This document shows, piece by piece, positions 52,432-61,882 of a DNA stretch of 64,000 bases. The DNA is from Tetragenococcus koreensis (GTDB taxonomy: Bacteria > Bacillota > Bacilli > Lactobacillales > Enterococcaceae): the NCBI RefSeq assembly GCF_003795145.1, contig NZ_CP027786.1:1860001-1924000 (forward strand). The letters are read 5' to 3'. The notes beneath the pieces are model-generated. The model was given only the letters and a program-made list of their open reading frames with translations. It was not told the origin of the DNA and searched no databases. Made by a program: the position numbers and the translations under genes. Numbering within the stretch: position 1 is the first letter of the stretch; each line of letters starts with the position of its first letter.

Positions 52432-53959
52432 TAATTAGTTGATTAATTTGCTGATCTTCCGGTAACCATCGGCTATTTCCTCTTTGAAACAAATAGTAAC
52501 TAATCGCATATACGCTATTGCCGTCAAAACGAATTTGATAGGAAGCTTCCATCTGCTTAAAGGTATCTCTGATATATTGGGTCAAATAAATTAAGGTTTC
52601 ATGTTTTTTCTGCCGATCTGTTTCAAATAAAAGAAAATCAAAAAGACGATCCACTTCCACTTTTAATTGGTCTTCACAGTTTTCTAGATGTTCATCGTTT
52701 TGCTGAAATTCTGTGAGCATTCGTTCAAAAGAAGTGAGTACTCTTTGCTGCTGCGGTTGATTTCTTCTTGTTAGTTGCTCCATTGTTACATGTTCATCCA
52801 AAAGAACATCTTTTTGTATAAACGACTGAATACTAGCACTAGACGCATTTAAAATTGTCTCAGGCAAATGATAGATGGTTATTTTGATCCTCTCATTTTG
52901 CTTTTGTTCAGAAAATGCGTTAGCAATTGTTACCTTAATGCTACTCTTTAATTCCCCAATATTTCCTTTAAATTCTGCATTTGTTAATAGCGTCAATACT
53001 TGCCCAGTTACCTTGAGTGGACGCCGAATTTTGTTGTATTCAGCCAGTAAAAATGAATAAACGAGTTCCAAACGCTCCATTCGGCTTCTTTCCATTAAAG
53101 AAGGTAATTCAATCTGGATTGGGATTCTGCGAATAAAAGTTGTTAAAAAACTACTTTCAAGACTTTCCGTTGTCGCAAAGAAAATCCGAGCATTAATAGG
53201 GATGGAGTGATTGGTTTCACCCATGCGATAAATAATCCCTTGATCCAAAAAAGTAAATAACTTTTCTTGCCCTTCAGCGTTCAACCGATGAACTTCGTCT
53301 AAAAAAAGAATTCCATTATTTGCCGCTTCAAAAGCGCCTTTTTTATCTTCTTGCGCGCCAGTAAATGCGCCTTTAACATGGCCAAATAAATTACTTGTTA
53401 ATAACTCAGGATTATTGGCATATTGAGCACAGTTAATTGTCACAAAAGGGGCGTCATCTTTAATCAATTCATTTTCTAAGCAATATTGGTAAATTAGGCG
53501 TACTAAAAAGCTTTTACCTGTCCCACTGTCACCAGTAATTAATGCAGGCAGCCCCCCATCAGGGTAAAATAACGCCGCTTTTACTTGTTCAATGGAACGG
53601 TTTAAACTTTGATTGTGCCCAATTAATAAAGAAAATAAATCTTTTTCTTGTTCAAATAGCGGTTGTTCTTCTTTTATTTCGTTTGTGCTCTGATAGTTTG
53701 TATATTTTAAAGGAAAAAATTGTTGATCAAATGCTGCTTTATGAAAGTAATAAACGGGTCGTGAATTTATTTTAATTAGCTTTTCTTCGTCATTTAGTTG
53801 ATTCAGATAATGACTAATTGTATTTCTTTTTACTCCAAATACTTCTGCTAGTTTTTTGGCAGTGAACAATTCATCCAAAACGTCTAAATCAAGGAATGCT
53901 GTTTGATTTTCTATATAAGTTAGTAATTCTTCTTTCAAAATCTCCACCTTCTGAACCAA
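52432..53959 (-). pseudogene. levR: LevR-type sigma-54 activator, N-terminal fragment
   Basis: N-terminal half of the activator. A winged-helix domain (KKLAEVFGVKRNTISHYLNQL, about 35-55) is followed by the AAA+ domain: Walker A GDSGTGKS at 143-150, the sigma-54 contact loop GAFTGA at 197-202, and Walker B ILFLDEV. A first PRD follows. The frame runs about 30 codons into the IS before stopping. The missing part is at 49638-50907. Without the PTS-sensing domains, regulated activation of the downstream PTS operon should be lost or deregulated. Confidence 0.9.
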
Positions 53960-53979
53960 ATTTAAAAATTGATCGCAAC

Positions 53980-54002
53980 ATTATATTTTGTTAACGTTAT
54001 CA
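53980..54002 (-). promoter_or_regulatory. levR promoter region with cre-like site
   Basis: TGTTAACGTTATCA (53989-54002) matches the cre consensus TGWAANCGNTNWCA at all but one position. On the minus strand it lies just upstream of TATAAT (53980-53985), so CcpA could repress levR. Confidence 0.5.
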
Positions 54003-54205
54003 ATTTTACTATTGATAATACCACATTAAAGTCATAAAAAGCATAATAATATTTTTCAGATTCACGAAGTATTGAATAATTTTAGTTATTTTCTTTCAAG
54101 GATCCTAAGTGTAAAATTTATTGAGGTTATCCCTAGACGAATAAAAAAGAAACCGTTACTCTATTCATTGGGCTTACAGGCACTAATGAATAAAGGCGGT
54201 TTCTT

Positions 54206-54254
54206 ATGGAATCTATTGTAACAGATTTAGTTGAAGTAATGAAGAAGGAAACGA
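54206..54254 (+). pseudogene. ISLre2 transposase, 5' fragment
   Basis: The first 16 codons (MESIVTDLVEVMKKET) of the copy 2 transposase, ended by the nested IS4 element. It continues in frame at 57739 after removal of the insert and one 8-bp duplication. Confidence 0.88.
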
Positions 54255-54451
54255 TTTGAATTTACCCAAAATCTGAAGGGCCTATCCAATAAAAGAAAAC
54301 TGCGCCGTTATCCCCAGTGGGAAACTGGGCAACGGCGCGGTTTTTCTTTATCCACAAGGCCAATCTGTGGACACAAAAAGCCTTCCGCTATGGTATTATT
54401 AAGTTGCACCAAAACAAACCATAAATAACGAAAAGCTAGGTGTATTATACC

Positions 54452-55672
54452 ATGAATCCGACCGATATTTATCAAGTAAAACGAGATTTTTTTCAATTTT
54501 CCCAGAAACTCGCGCAAGGATTGGCCAAACCGGATCAAAAATTTATATTCGATATGATTTTTGGCATGGTCAAAAGCCAGTCCCCGCTCCTATCTGATAT
54601 CGCACGCGCTTTAGAAGAGGATACGCGTCTTCTTTATACCGTGAAACGTTTGTCCCGTCGTGGGGCGGATTTTGACGATTTTCATCCCTTGCACCAAAAT
54701 TATTTACAAACCATTCAACCTCATTTGCAGGAAGATATGCTGGTCATCGTCGATAACTCCGATATCACGAAGCCTTTCGGCGAACAATTTGAAGCGCTCG
54801 CTCGTGTTCATGACGGCTCGCGTGATGGCATAGAAAAAGGGTATATGTCAGCCAATATCGCCATTGCCTCCCCCAGGACGAAACATCCAATCCCGATTTA
54901 TTCCCATTTGTTTTCGGCTGCGGAAGAATATTTTGACAGTACCAATGTGGAAACCTATAAAGGATTAAACCTGGTGAAGCATTTATTTCAAGAAAAACCC
55001 TATACGCTCGTTATGGATCGTGGGTACGATAGTAACGATATGTTCACATTTATGCACAAGCAAGACGCTTCCTTTATCGTTCGGCTCCAAGATAAGCGCT
55101 ACCTAAAGTATCAGAATAAACGGATCAAGGTGCCTAACTTAGCGTTAAGAAGAAAAGGGAAAATCGCTTTTTCTTCGACCATTAAAGGCAAAAACTATGC
55201 GTTGAAAGTCTCTCATATTCCCGTAGAACTTCCCTGTTTACCGAAAGTTCCCTTAAATATGGTGGTCGTCTACGGCTACGGTCAAAAACCCATGAAATTA
55301 TTGACCAATCACCCCATTAAGAACAAAGAAGACGTCCTAACGATCGTCAAAGCTTATATAACGCGTTGGCGGATTGAAGAAAATTTTCGGGTCCAAAAAC
55401 AAGAATACCACTTAGAGAAAGTACGTACGCTCCACCTCAATAGCTTACGCTTGATCCATTGTTTCGTGAGTTATTTGATCGGGCATCATAGCCTATTATT
55501 AGAAAAAGAAACGTGCTATGTCAAACAAGTGCTTCATCGTGCCAAAGCCACGTTCTCGGACCAAAAGATCCGCTTGAAGCTGTACCGCTTCATTCGAGGG
55601 CTGGCCGAGATCCTTCGATTTGATTCGACGGGGATTCAAGCCTATAAAAGGGTGAAATCGAGTAGGAGATGA
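54452..55672 (+). CDS. IS4-family transposase (nested element)
   Basis: A 406-residue transposase from ATG 54452. Catalytic Asp in VIVDNSDITK (about 100) and in LVMDRGYDSNDM (about 190), and Y-(2)-R-(3)-E-(6)-K in YITRWRIEENFRVQK. The last few residues (around KSSRR) may come from the 3' end of the group II intron rather than the IS. The ribosome site is weak. Confidence 0.88.
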   Translation: MNPTDIYQVKRDFFQFSQKLAQGLAKPDQKFIFDMIFGMVKSQSPLLSDIARALEEDTRLLYTVKRLSRRGADFDDFHPLHQNYLQTIQPHLQEDMLVIVDNSDITKPFGEQFEALARVHDGSRDGIEKGYMSANIAIASPRTKHPIPIYSHLFSAAEEYFDSTNVETYKGLNLVKHLFQEKPYTLVMDRGYDSNDMFTFMHKQDASFIVRLQDKRYLKYQNKRIKVPNLALRRKGKIAFSSTIKGKNYALKVSHIPVELPCLPKVPLNMVVVYGYGQKPMKLLTNHPIKNKEDVLTIVKAYITRWRIEENFRVQKQEYHLEKVRTLHLNSLRLIHCFVSYLIGHHSLLLEKETCYVKQVLHRAKATFSDQKIRLKLYRFIRGLAEILRFDSTGIQAYKRVKSSRR

Positions 55673-55700
55673 ATGATTATTTCATTCATCGTCCTCTCAC

Positions 55701-55732
55701 ACCACCGTACGTACGGTTCCGTATACGGCGGT
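55701..55732 (-). ncRNA. group II intron domain V
   Basis: A 32-base self-complementary hairpin, with CGCCGTA and TACGGTGG arms and GTGAGAGG following, downstream of the intron-encoded protein. It matches the layout of the catalytic domain V of bacterial group II introns. Confidence 0.75.
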
Positions 55733-55746
55733 TCAATAATTTAAGC

Positions 55747-57017
55747 TTATTTCTCAAGGATTTCATTGAAATCCTTGAGTTTCCATTGTTTGAATTTTTC
55801 TTTCGTAAAGATTCGGTGGAGTAGTTTAGACTCGGAAATACGCCAATACGATTTTCGACTATTTGCATAAGTCATGGCTTCTCTGTGAGAAGCCCCTCTT
55901 GCTTTCAGTTGTCGATATTTTGTTGACACTTTCTTCCATCTTTTCCAAATAAGGGCGCGCAATCTTCTACGTAAGTGGGTCATTTGTTTCGCTAAGAAAG
56001 CCTTTAGTTCCCCTTTCTTATAATAGTTAATCCAACCTTGCGTATATTGATTGATCGATGAGATAATTTCGTCTAGGCTTCCCGATCTTTTCCGATTGGT
56101 CAGTTTCTTTAACTGTCTCTTGAACTTTTGTTTGGCCGACGCTGTGGGCCGGCTCTTTACTTTCCCTTATCTTTCCTCAGACGGAATCCGAGGTATTCCA
56201 ATTGATGCGCCTTTACAATTTGGCTCTTCTCTTGGTTTACCGTGAGTCGTAACTTTCCTTCCAGGAACTGGGTGACACTTTCTTGAACCCTTTGGGCGGC
56301 TCGTTCACTTTGTACTAGCACGATAAAATCGTCGGCGTAGCGGATAAAACGATGCCCTCTCTTTTCGAGTTCCTTATCTAGTTGGTCAAGATAGACGTTG
56401 GCTAAAAGTGGAGATAAGGGGCTGCCCTGTTGGGCTCCTTGAGGTGTAGAACGGATAATTTCCCCGTCTAGTACGCCCGCATTGAGAAAATTCCAGATTA
56501 ATTGAAGGATTTCTTTATCAGCGATATACCATTGCATACGATGCATTAGTTTCTGATGATTGATGGTGTCGAAATAACTTTTTAAGTCACAATCCACGAC
56601 CACATTGTAGCCTTCTTCATAATATTTTCCTGCTTGATCGATTGCCTGTTGGCAATTCTTTCCAGGTCTAAATCCATAACTGTTTTTAGAAAAGGTCGGG
56701 TCGATCAAAGGGGTAATGACTTGTAAAATCATCTGTTGTACCACGCGGTCTCGTACGACAGGAATACTCAACTTTCGTTTCTTGCCGTCTTTCTTATCAA
56801 TCTCTACCCGTTTGGTGGGCTGAGGACGATAAGTCCCTTCTTTCAGTTTTTGAACAAAAGGTTGTCGGTATTTGTTTAGATGTTCCTTGATTTCAAATAC
56901 GGTCATCTCATCGATGCCTGGTGCTCCTTTGTTCTTCTTTACTTTCTCGATGGCTCGATCAATATTCATCGAACTTACGAGTTCGTCCATTAATGGATAG
57001 CCACTTTGGTTCTTCAT
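55747..57017 (-). pseudogene. ltrA: group II intron reverse transcriptase/maturase, frameshifted
   Basis: Intron-encoded protein with RT blocks: NKGAPGIDEMTVFEIK, IPVVRDRVVQQMILQV, SYGFRPGKNCQQAI, and the catalytic FIRYADDFIVLV. After LEYLGFRLRKDKGK a TAA stops the frame at 56157-56159. The maturase thumb domain continues in the next frame (KSRPTASAKQKFKRQL through TQGWINYYKKGEL to 55747). Deletion of one G (expected AAG GTA AAG AGC) explains it. The restored protein is 423 aa. The DNA-binding/endonuclease domain appears absent, as in IIC introns. Confidence 0.88.
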
Positions 57018-57591
57018 TTGATTGTCGTGCTCCCTTACGCGCTCCTCATTTCCTCTTTTGCTTCCAGCTTATCCCTCCATGAGTGAGCTACCTCTCGGTC
57101 TTTACCACGGTATTGGCTGCGGTCCTGGTGAGCACATCCACCTCCTTGTTTACTTCAAAGTTATTATTGTTCAGTCCTTCGTATCGTAAGATACTACTAT
57201 GACCTCGGCTGACTTCTATCGATTCGTTGTTACTACGATTGATTGCATTCGCTCGATAGACCTCCTCGGGTAAGGCGCGATCACCTTCCACTCATCTCAC
57301 TGCTTCATTTACTGGATAGGATTCGGGCAGTATCGGACTTTGCTTTGTTTTGCAAGCTCATCCGTCCCAATCCAGCCTTCTTATGAAGTTCCTGTTCGTC
57401 AGTGCGAGTGTTTGCCTCCAGCTTCCTTCAGATTCCACCTCGCGATGGACACCCTTGCTTTTGGCTAACAGTTCCTACTGCCAAGCCTGTAGTGGACTTT
57501 CACCACCAAGTTATCGCCCATGCCGAGCGCACAAAACGGCCCAGGGCTCATCAACTCGCGCTCGCTGTGTGAAGCGATAATTGAATATTTT

Positions 57592-57618
57592 TAAAAAACG
57601 CACATTATTTTGTGCGTG
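57592..57618 (-). terminator. terminator-like hairpin beside the intron
   Basis: On the minus strand ACGCAC-AAAATAAT-GTGCGT is followed by six T. It belongs to the IS4 element and abuts the intron 5' side; class IIC introns insert next to such hairpins. Confidence 0.6.
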
Positions 57619-57738
57619 CTATTTGTGTGTCTTATTTTCGCAAAAGTAGCCCCTAATAATTGTTCAAAAGGAAAAACCAATAAAATAACATAGATTGCAC
57701 GATCTTTTACGTAAAATGGGTAAATTCAAAGGAAACGA

Positions 57739-59108
57739 ATTTTTTAGCAAGGGAAAAAGCCATGATGGTCTTTTTTGCCCAACTCCTAGCGACGATAACA
57801 CAACTTGCTTTTCAAATTCTCGATGCGGAGGTTTCGACCCAATGCAAGAAGGAAGGCTTTCAAGTGGATCGTAAAAATGAACGAACGGTGACTTTTTTAT
57901 TTGGCAGCGTGACCTATGTTCGCCGCCGAATGAAAAATCAAGCCAATGAAATTCGTTATCCTTTGGATGAATTTCTAGGGATTCGAAAGAGCTTCCGTTA
58001 TAGTTCTCTTGTGCTACGCAACGTTTCTCAATTGGGGTCCATCATGGTCTATCGTCACGTTTCCCAAGCGATTGATTGTTTGACTTCTTGGCGTATGAGC
58101 CACCAAAATGTGCAACAACTGGTGGTCAAAACCGGGGGACTGATTCAGACGCGAAGTACTCATGAAAGTCGCTACGACGGGATCATTTCTAAGAAAAAAG
58201 TGCCCTATTTATATTTAGAAGGCGACGGAGTGAAGATTGGCGGTCAGAAGAAGCAGTCGCTAGAAATCCATCGTTTTCAAGTATGTGAAGGGAGCCAGAA
58301 AGTCGGGAATCGCACGGAAATGATCGCCCCGCACTTTGTCAGTCATCTTAACCGACAACAAGCGCAAAAAGAAATAATGAACTATATTCAAGCGCATTAT
58401 GATCTAACAAATACCGTTGTCGTTTCCAATAGTGACGGTGGTTCAGGCTATGAAAAAGCCGTGTTTGATGAACTTTCCTTAGGCTGTTTACGTCATGAAC
58501 ACTTTCGTGATCGGTATCATGTCCATCGGAAAATCAAAGAACGCCTGTCTTTTGTCCCACAACTTCAAAATCGGATGATCCAGGCGATTCAACATTATAA
58601 TTGGCCAGAGGTCCAACTTGTCTTAGACACCTCGGAAAGTTTGATCGAAGAAAAGGAAGCTGAAACCTTAGAACAATTACGCTTACTCCATCATTATCTT
58701 CAAAGGAATTGGCCGTATTTAAAACCTCGGAAAGCCCGAGGAATCGTGGATCCCAAAGCTTGTATTGGTACAATCGAAAGCACCCATCGGAAGATGACCT
58801 ACCGGATGAAGCGCCAAGGACGGTTATGGACAAAAACGGGCGCGCAGGCCATGATTCGTGTCATTGATAGTTTAAGAAACCAAGAATTTGATGGTTGGTT
58901 GAACCAATATGAAGCTCTTCCTAACGACGTAGTCGCCCAGGAAAAGCGTTGGAAAGCCATGAAACGTTGGGTACAGAAAAAGCCTAACTTTCAAACGCAT
59001 GAAGGGGCATTTAAGGGCCAAATCGGCGAAGGAAAAGCCAAAAGTGCGCCCTTAGGCCAATTCGCCAAAGGGTTGGAGCAATTAATAACGACACCGAATT
59101 ATATCTAA
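57739..59108 (+). pseudogene. ISLre2 transposase, 3' fragment
   Basis: The remaining 456 codons of the copy 2 transposase, in one open frame from NFLAREKAMMVFFAQ to the TAA at 59106-59108. Together with 54206-54254 it would make 472 aa. Unlike copy 1 it has no frameshift (it reads RYDGIISKKKVPYLYLE). It could still be translated from an internal ATG (57762), but would lack the N-terminus. Confidence 0.88.
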
Positions 59109-59317
59109 TAAAAACTTGTTTTTGTTAGATATCATGAGGTCTAACCGAACGAACGTGAGGTAAAAAAATACAAAAGTGTCTGTCCCAAAGGTCATTTTTT
59201 ATTCGACCTCAAAAAATTTGACACATACTCAAGGATCTAATTGTTTTTAAAGAGCATTGGATATCGGTTATTATTAGAAGAAAGTAAATAAAAAAATGAA
59301 CTTCAAAGGAGAATTCT

Positions 59318-59938
59318 ATGCAGACACCAGAGACAGTTTTATATTTTTGGTTCCATGAACTTTCACCAGAACAATTATTCAATGGCGGCAGCGAAGTTGA
59401 CCAACTGATCACTGAGCGATTTAAAGGATTGCATCTGCAAGCCACCCGAGGAGAGCTCGACAACTGGCGCACTACAATCCAGGGTCGCTTAGCAGAAATT
59501 ATTATACTCGACCAATTTTCTCGCAATATCTACCGAGGCAAACCAGAATCCTTTGCCTTTGATTCTGCGGCACTGATTCTGGCACAAGAAGCATTAAAAA
59601 CTGAGCAGACTCATGGCCTAACTCCCGAAGAACTTGGCTTTTTATTAATGCCTTTTATGCACTCCGAGTCAAAAAAAATCCATCAAATTTCCTTACAGTT
59701 ATTTGCTCAACCGGGTCTTGAAAAATACTTAGATTACGAAAAACAACATAAAAAAATTATTGATCGTTTTGGGCGGTATCCCCATCGAAATGCCATTCTT
59801 GGGAGAGTATCAACTACAGGAACCAATTTCATAATTCACTTTTTCAGAAAAGCAAACACTCATCCAATTTCGAAATGGACAATTTTTTCGAAATTCTATG
59901 ACTATTTCTTTTCCATTGTTATCTTAGCGACACGCTGA
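59318..59938 (+). CDS. DUF924-family protein, 3' end altered by an IS
   Basis: Helical DUF924 protein. TVLYFWFHELSPEQLF at the start, AEIIILDQFSRNIYRGKPESFAFD (about 64-87), LMPFMHSE and the RFGRYPHRNAILGR motif near 155 are the family signatures. Members are about 180 aa and normally end in a conserved STPEE...SSF tail after LGR. Here the sequence departs from that tail and the last 20 or so codons come from the adjacent IS (59878 onward). A one-base shift near 59830 is also possible, since another frame there reads QKSKHSSNF. Function of the family is unknown. AAGGAG precedes the ATG. Confidence 0.75.
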   Translation: MQTPETVLYFWFHELSPEQLFNGGSEVDQLITERFKGLHLQATRGELDNWRTTIQGRLAEIIILDQFSRNIYRGKPESFAFDSAALILAQEALKTEQTHGLTPEELGFLLMPFMHSESKKIHQISLQLFAQPGLEKYLDYEKQHKKIIDRFGRYPHRNAILGRVSTTGTNFIIHFFRKANTHPISKWTIFSKFYDYFFSIVILATR

Positions 59939-61253
59939 TTGGCAAAGTTTCGCGCATTATAAGTGAGTTGGATCAAGTGATAAAAAGCAATCGCATGACT
60001 GGGTTGATAAAAACGGGTATTGTCTAGCTGGTAATTTTCTTTTAAATACCCATTAACACGTTCGACACTGCTTCGTTCATTGTATTTCAATTTCCAGGCA
60101 CGCGTTCCTCGAGCTGGATGATTATACTTTCTTGGGTCATTCATTTGTTTGACTTTGATGACTTTTTGGCAAAGCCCTTCGTGCTGTAGTGGACAATCTC
60201 TACAATATTTTTCGGGTCGAGCATATTTCAACGCCCCATATCTTTTATCATAACTGTCATATTTATAACCATATTCAAACAGACAGGTCGGTGCGTAGTG
60301 AGCGTCTACTTCGCCATCGTTTTTCGCTATTCGTTTTAATGGAATGATGGGTTCGATATCTAAGGCGTGACATTCCTGATAGATTTCTTTGGCGTCATAG
60401 CCTTTATCTAAAGAGAGATAAGGGGCCTCTTTTTCCATTCTTAACGCTTCTGCCACCTTGCGAATGGTGGGAATCGCTAAAATAACATCTGAAGCAAAAG
60501 CAGAAGCGATATGCATGTTTAAAATATATTGGCTTTTCGTAGAAACAGCGAGTGTCCCTTTATAGCCAAACCAAAAATAATTCTTGTCTTGACTATTTTT
60601 CTTCACGCCCCATGAAGCATAAGAAGGGAGGGTCTCAAGAATGGCTTCTGTGGTCATGCTTCGTTGTGCTTCAGTCGATGGGAGCTTTGGATTATCTGTT
60701 TTTACAGGCTTTGTCCGTGCTTCGATCGAAGTCACATCAATCGCCACATTCTCTGTAAAAATGTCCAACTCTTCATGAATGAGTTGGAGTAATTGCTGGT
60801 TTACCCTTTCCAAAACAGAAAGATGGTTTGCCAAGATCGCCATCACTCGCGAATAGGTGGCTTCTGAAGGAATGGGTTCAGAATAAAGAAAACCGACGCT
60901 TAGTTTCAAACGTAAATCACTTTTCAAACGTTGAATCAAGGCTTTTTGTGTAGGAATTTTCTGATCAATACGTGCCATTAAGGAACGGAGGACCGCTTCA
61001 TAATTGACGGTAATAGACGGTCCGACTTTCGTATCTTTTTGAAATAAATCTAACACTTTTGTCCAATCGATTGGGGAGAAAATTTCTTTATACTTCTCCT
61101 GAATATCTAATTTTTCTAAATAATCGATGTCAAATAAGGTTGGTTGTTGTATAATAGACATAAGGAATCCCTCCTGGAGTACTTGTCTGTCTAGGACAAC
61201 CTAAGTGTACCATATGGGGAGGTTCCTTTTTTGTGTTTTTTGAACGTATTGTC
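59878..61253 (-). mobile_element. IS5/IS1182-like insertion sequence, ends approximate
   Basis: About 1.38 kb with one transposase gene. Candidate inverted ends are GACAATTTTTTCGAAA (from 59878) and GACAATACGTTCAAAA (reading in from 61253), 12 of 16 identical. No target duplication is visible. It cuts the 3' end of the DUF924 gene. Confidence 0.7.
59902..61161 (-). CDS. IS5/IS1182-like DDE transposase
   Basis: A 419-residue transposase distinct from the copies at the left of the window. DUF772-like N-terminus (about 40-130), then NVAIDVTSIEARTK (first Asp), YLSLDKGYDAKEI (second Asp) and YNERSSVERVNGYLKENY with the final Glu. A cysteine cluster (KYCRDCPLQHEGLCQ, about 315-330) lies between. 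The frame is intact. AGGAGG-type sequence lies upstream of the ATG (minus strand). Confidence 0.9.
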   Translation of the reverse strand: MSIIQQPTLFDIDYLEKLDIQEKYKEIFSPIDWTKVLDLFQKDTKVGPSITVNYEAVLRSLMARIDQKIPTQKALIQRLKSDLRLKLSVGFLYSEPIPSEATYSRVMAILANHLSVLERVNQQLLQLIHEELDIFTENVAIDVTSIEARTKPVKTDNPKLPSTEAQRSMTTEAILETLPSYASWGVKKNSQDKNYFWFGYKGTLAVSTKSQYILNMHIASAFASDVILAIPTIRKVAEALRMEKEAPYLSLDKGYDAKEIYQECHALDIEPIIPLKRIAKNDGEVDAHYAPTCLFEYGYKYDSYDKRYGALKYARPEKYCRDCPLQHEGLCQKVIKVKQMNDPRKYNHPARGTRAWKLKYNERSSVERVNGYLKENYQLDNTRFYQPSHAIAFYHLIQLTYNARNFANQRVAKITMEKK

Positions 61254-61373
61254 ATATCAAGGGTTTAACAAGGCAATGAATTATGAAATTGATTCACAGA
61301 GGAAAACACGTTTTTGACTGAACCAGGCAGTTCGTTTTGACTTGTTTTACTCTGTTTTCCCCTTTTATTAAAA

Positions 61374-61417
61374 AAACGTTGAAAGAGCAAGCATTAGCGC
61401 TTGCTCTTTCAACGTTT
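61374..61417 (-). terminator. terminator of the second mannose-family PTS operon
   Basis: Perfect 19-bp stem (61374-61392 with 61399-61417), 6-base loop. The minus strand runs into seven T. It lies about 45 bases past the EIIA stop codon. Confidence 0.9.
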
Positions 61418-61460
61418 GAATTATATAGCTTTTAGCAGATATAAAAACGAACCTTTACGA

Positions 61461-61868
61461 TCACTCCTCGTCATCGTCTGCGGCTATTACTGCATTCACC
61501 CAGGTAACATTACTCCTTGCCGCATTGACTAAGTCCAAGTCTTTACCAACCATTTCACTATTGATAAAATCGATAACCATTGGCATATTCATTCCTGAGT
61601 ATAGATTAATATTAGCTCCTGTCATAATCATTTTCGCGACAACGTTACAGGGAGTTCCGCCCATTAAATCACACAATACGACAAAATCATCTAATTGACT
61701 GATTACTTTTTCGAATTTTTCTTTATATTGTTCTGGATCTTCTTCAGGTAAAAGAGCGACGGTATAAATATTTTTCTGCGGACCCATAATCATTTCCGTG
61801 CTTTTCTTCAGTTCCTCACAAAGTCGACCATGACTGATCAAAACTAACTGCTTTGCCATCGTACTCAT
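61461..61868 (-). CDS. PTS mannose-family EIIA component (second system)
   Basis: EIIA-Man domain of 135 aa. The phospho-His is in LVLISHGRLCEEL (His13), and the CDLMGGTPCNVVAKM motif is typical. It is the last gene of this operon, after EIID by 14 bases. ATG 61859 (residue 4) is an alternative start. The tail ends in DDDEE. Confidence 0.92.
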   Translation of the reverse strand: MSTMAKQLVLISHGRLCEELKKSTEMIMGPQKNIYTVALLPEEDPEQYKEKFEKVISQLDDFVVLCDLMGGTPCNVVAKMIMTGANINLYSGMNMPMVIDFINSEMVGKDLDLVNAARSNVTWVNAVIAADDDEE

Positions 61869-61882
61869 TCAACTCCTTCTAC

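Larger units (their letters stand above)
55675..57590 (-). mobile_element. group II intron (probably class IIC), ends approximate
   Basis: A retroelement of about 1.9 kb encoding a reverse transcriptase on the minus strand. A domain V-like hairpin lies at 55701-55732 (minus strand ACCGCCGTATACGG, then CCGTACGTACGGTGGT) and contains a CGC triad, as in IIC introns. It is followed by a hairpin suited to domain VI. On its 5' side lies a terminator-like stem ACGCAC/GTGCGT plus six T (about 57592-57618), the type of site IIC introns use. I could not place the 5' GUGYG boundary with confidence. Confidence 0.7.
54255..57730 (+). mobile_element. IS4-family element nested in ISLre2, itself carrying a group II intron
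   Basis: Inverted repeats TTTGAATTTACCCA mark both ends. The exact 8-bp duplication GGAAACGA flanks the element (54247-54254 and 57731-57738). It is 3,476 bp because a group II intron of about 1.9 kb sits after its transposase gene. A strong GC-rich hairpin (about 54303-54343) near the left end probably blocks outside transcription. Confidence 0.9.
54105..59228 (+). mobile_element. ISLre2-family insertion sequence, copy 2, with nested insertions
   Basis: The same terminal repeats as copy 1 bound this element, and the exact 9-bp duplication TCAAGGATC flanks it (54096-54104 and 59229-59237). Removing the nested element at 54255-57730 leaves about 1.65 kb, the size of copy 1. The two copies differ at scattered positions, so they are not a very recent duplication. 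Confidence 0.93.

Noticed and set aside
57088-57291. Small minus-strand open frame upstream of the intron reverse transcriptase
   Set aside because: It lies in the ribozyme part of the group II intron, where structured RNA, not protein, is expected.
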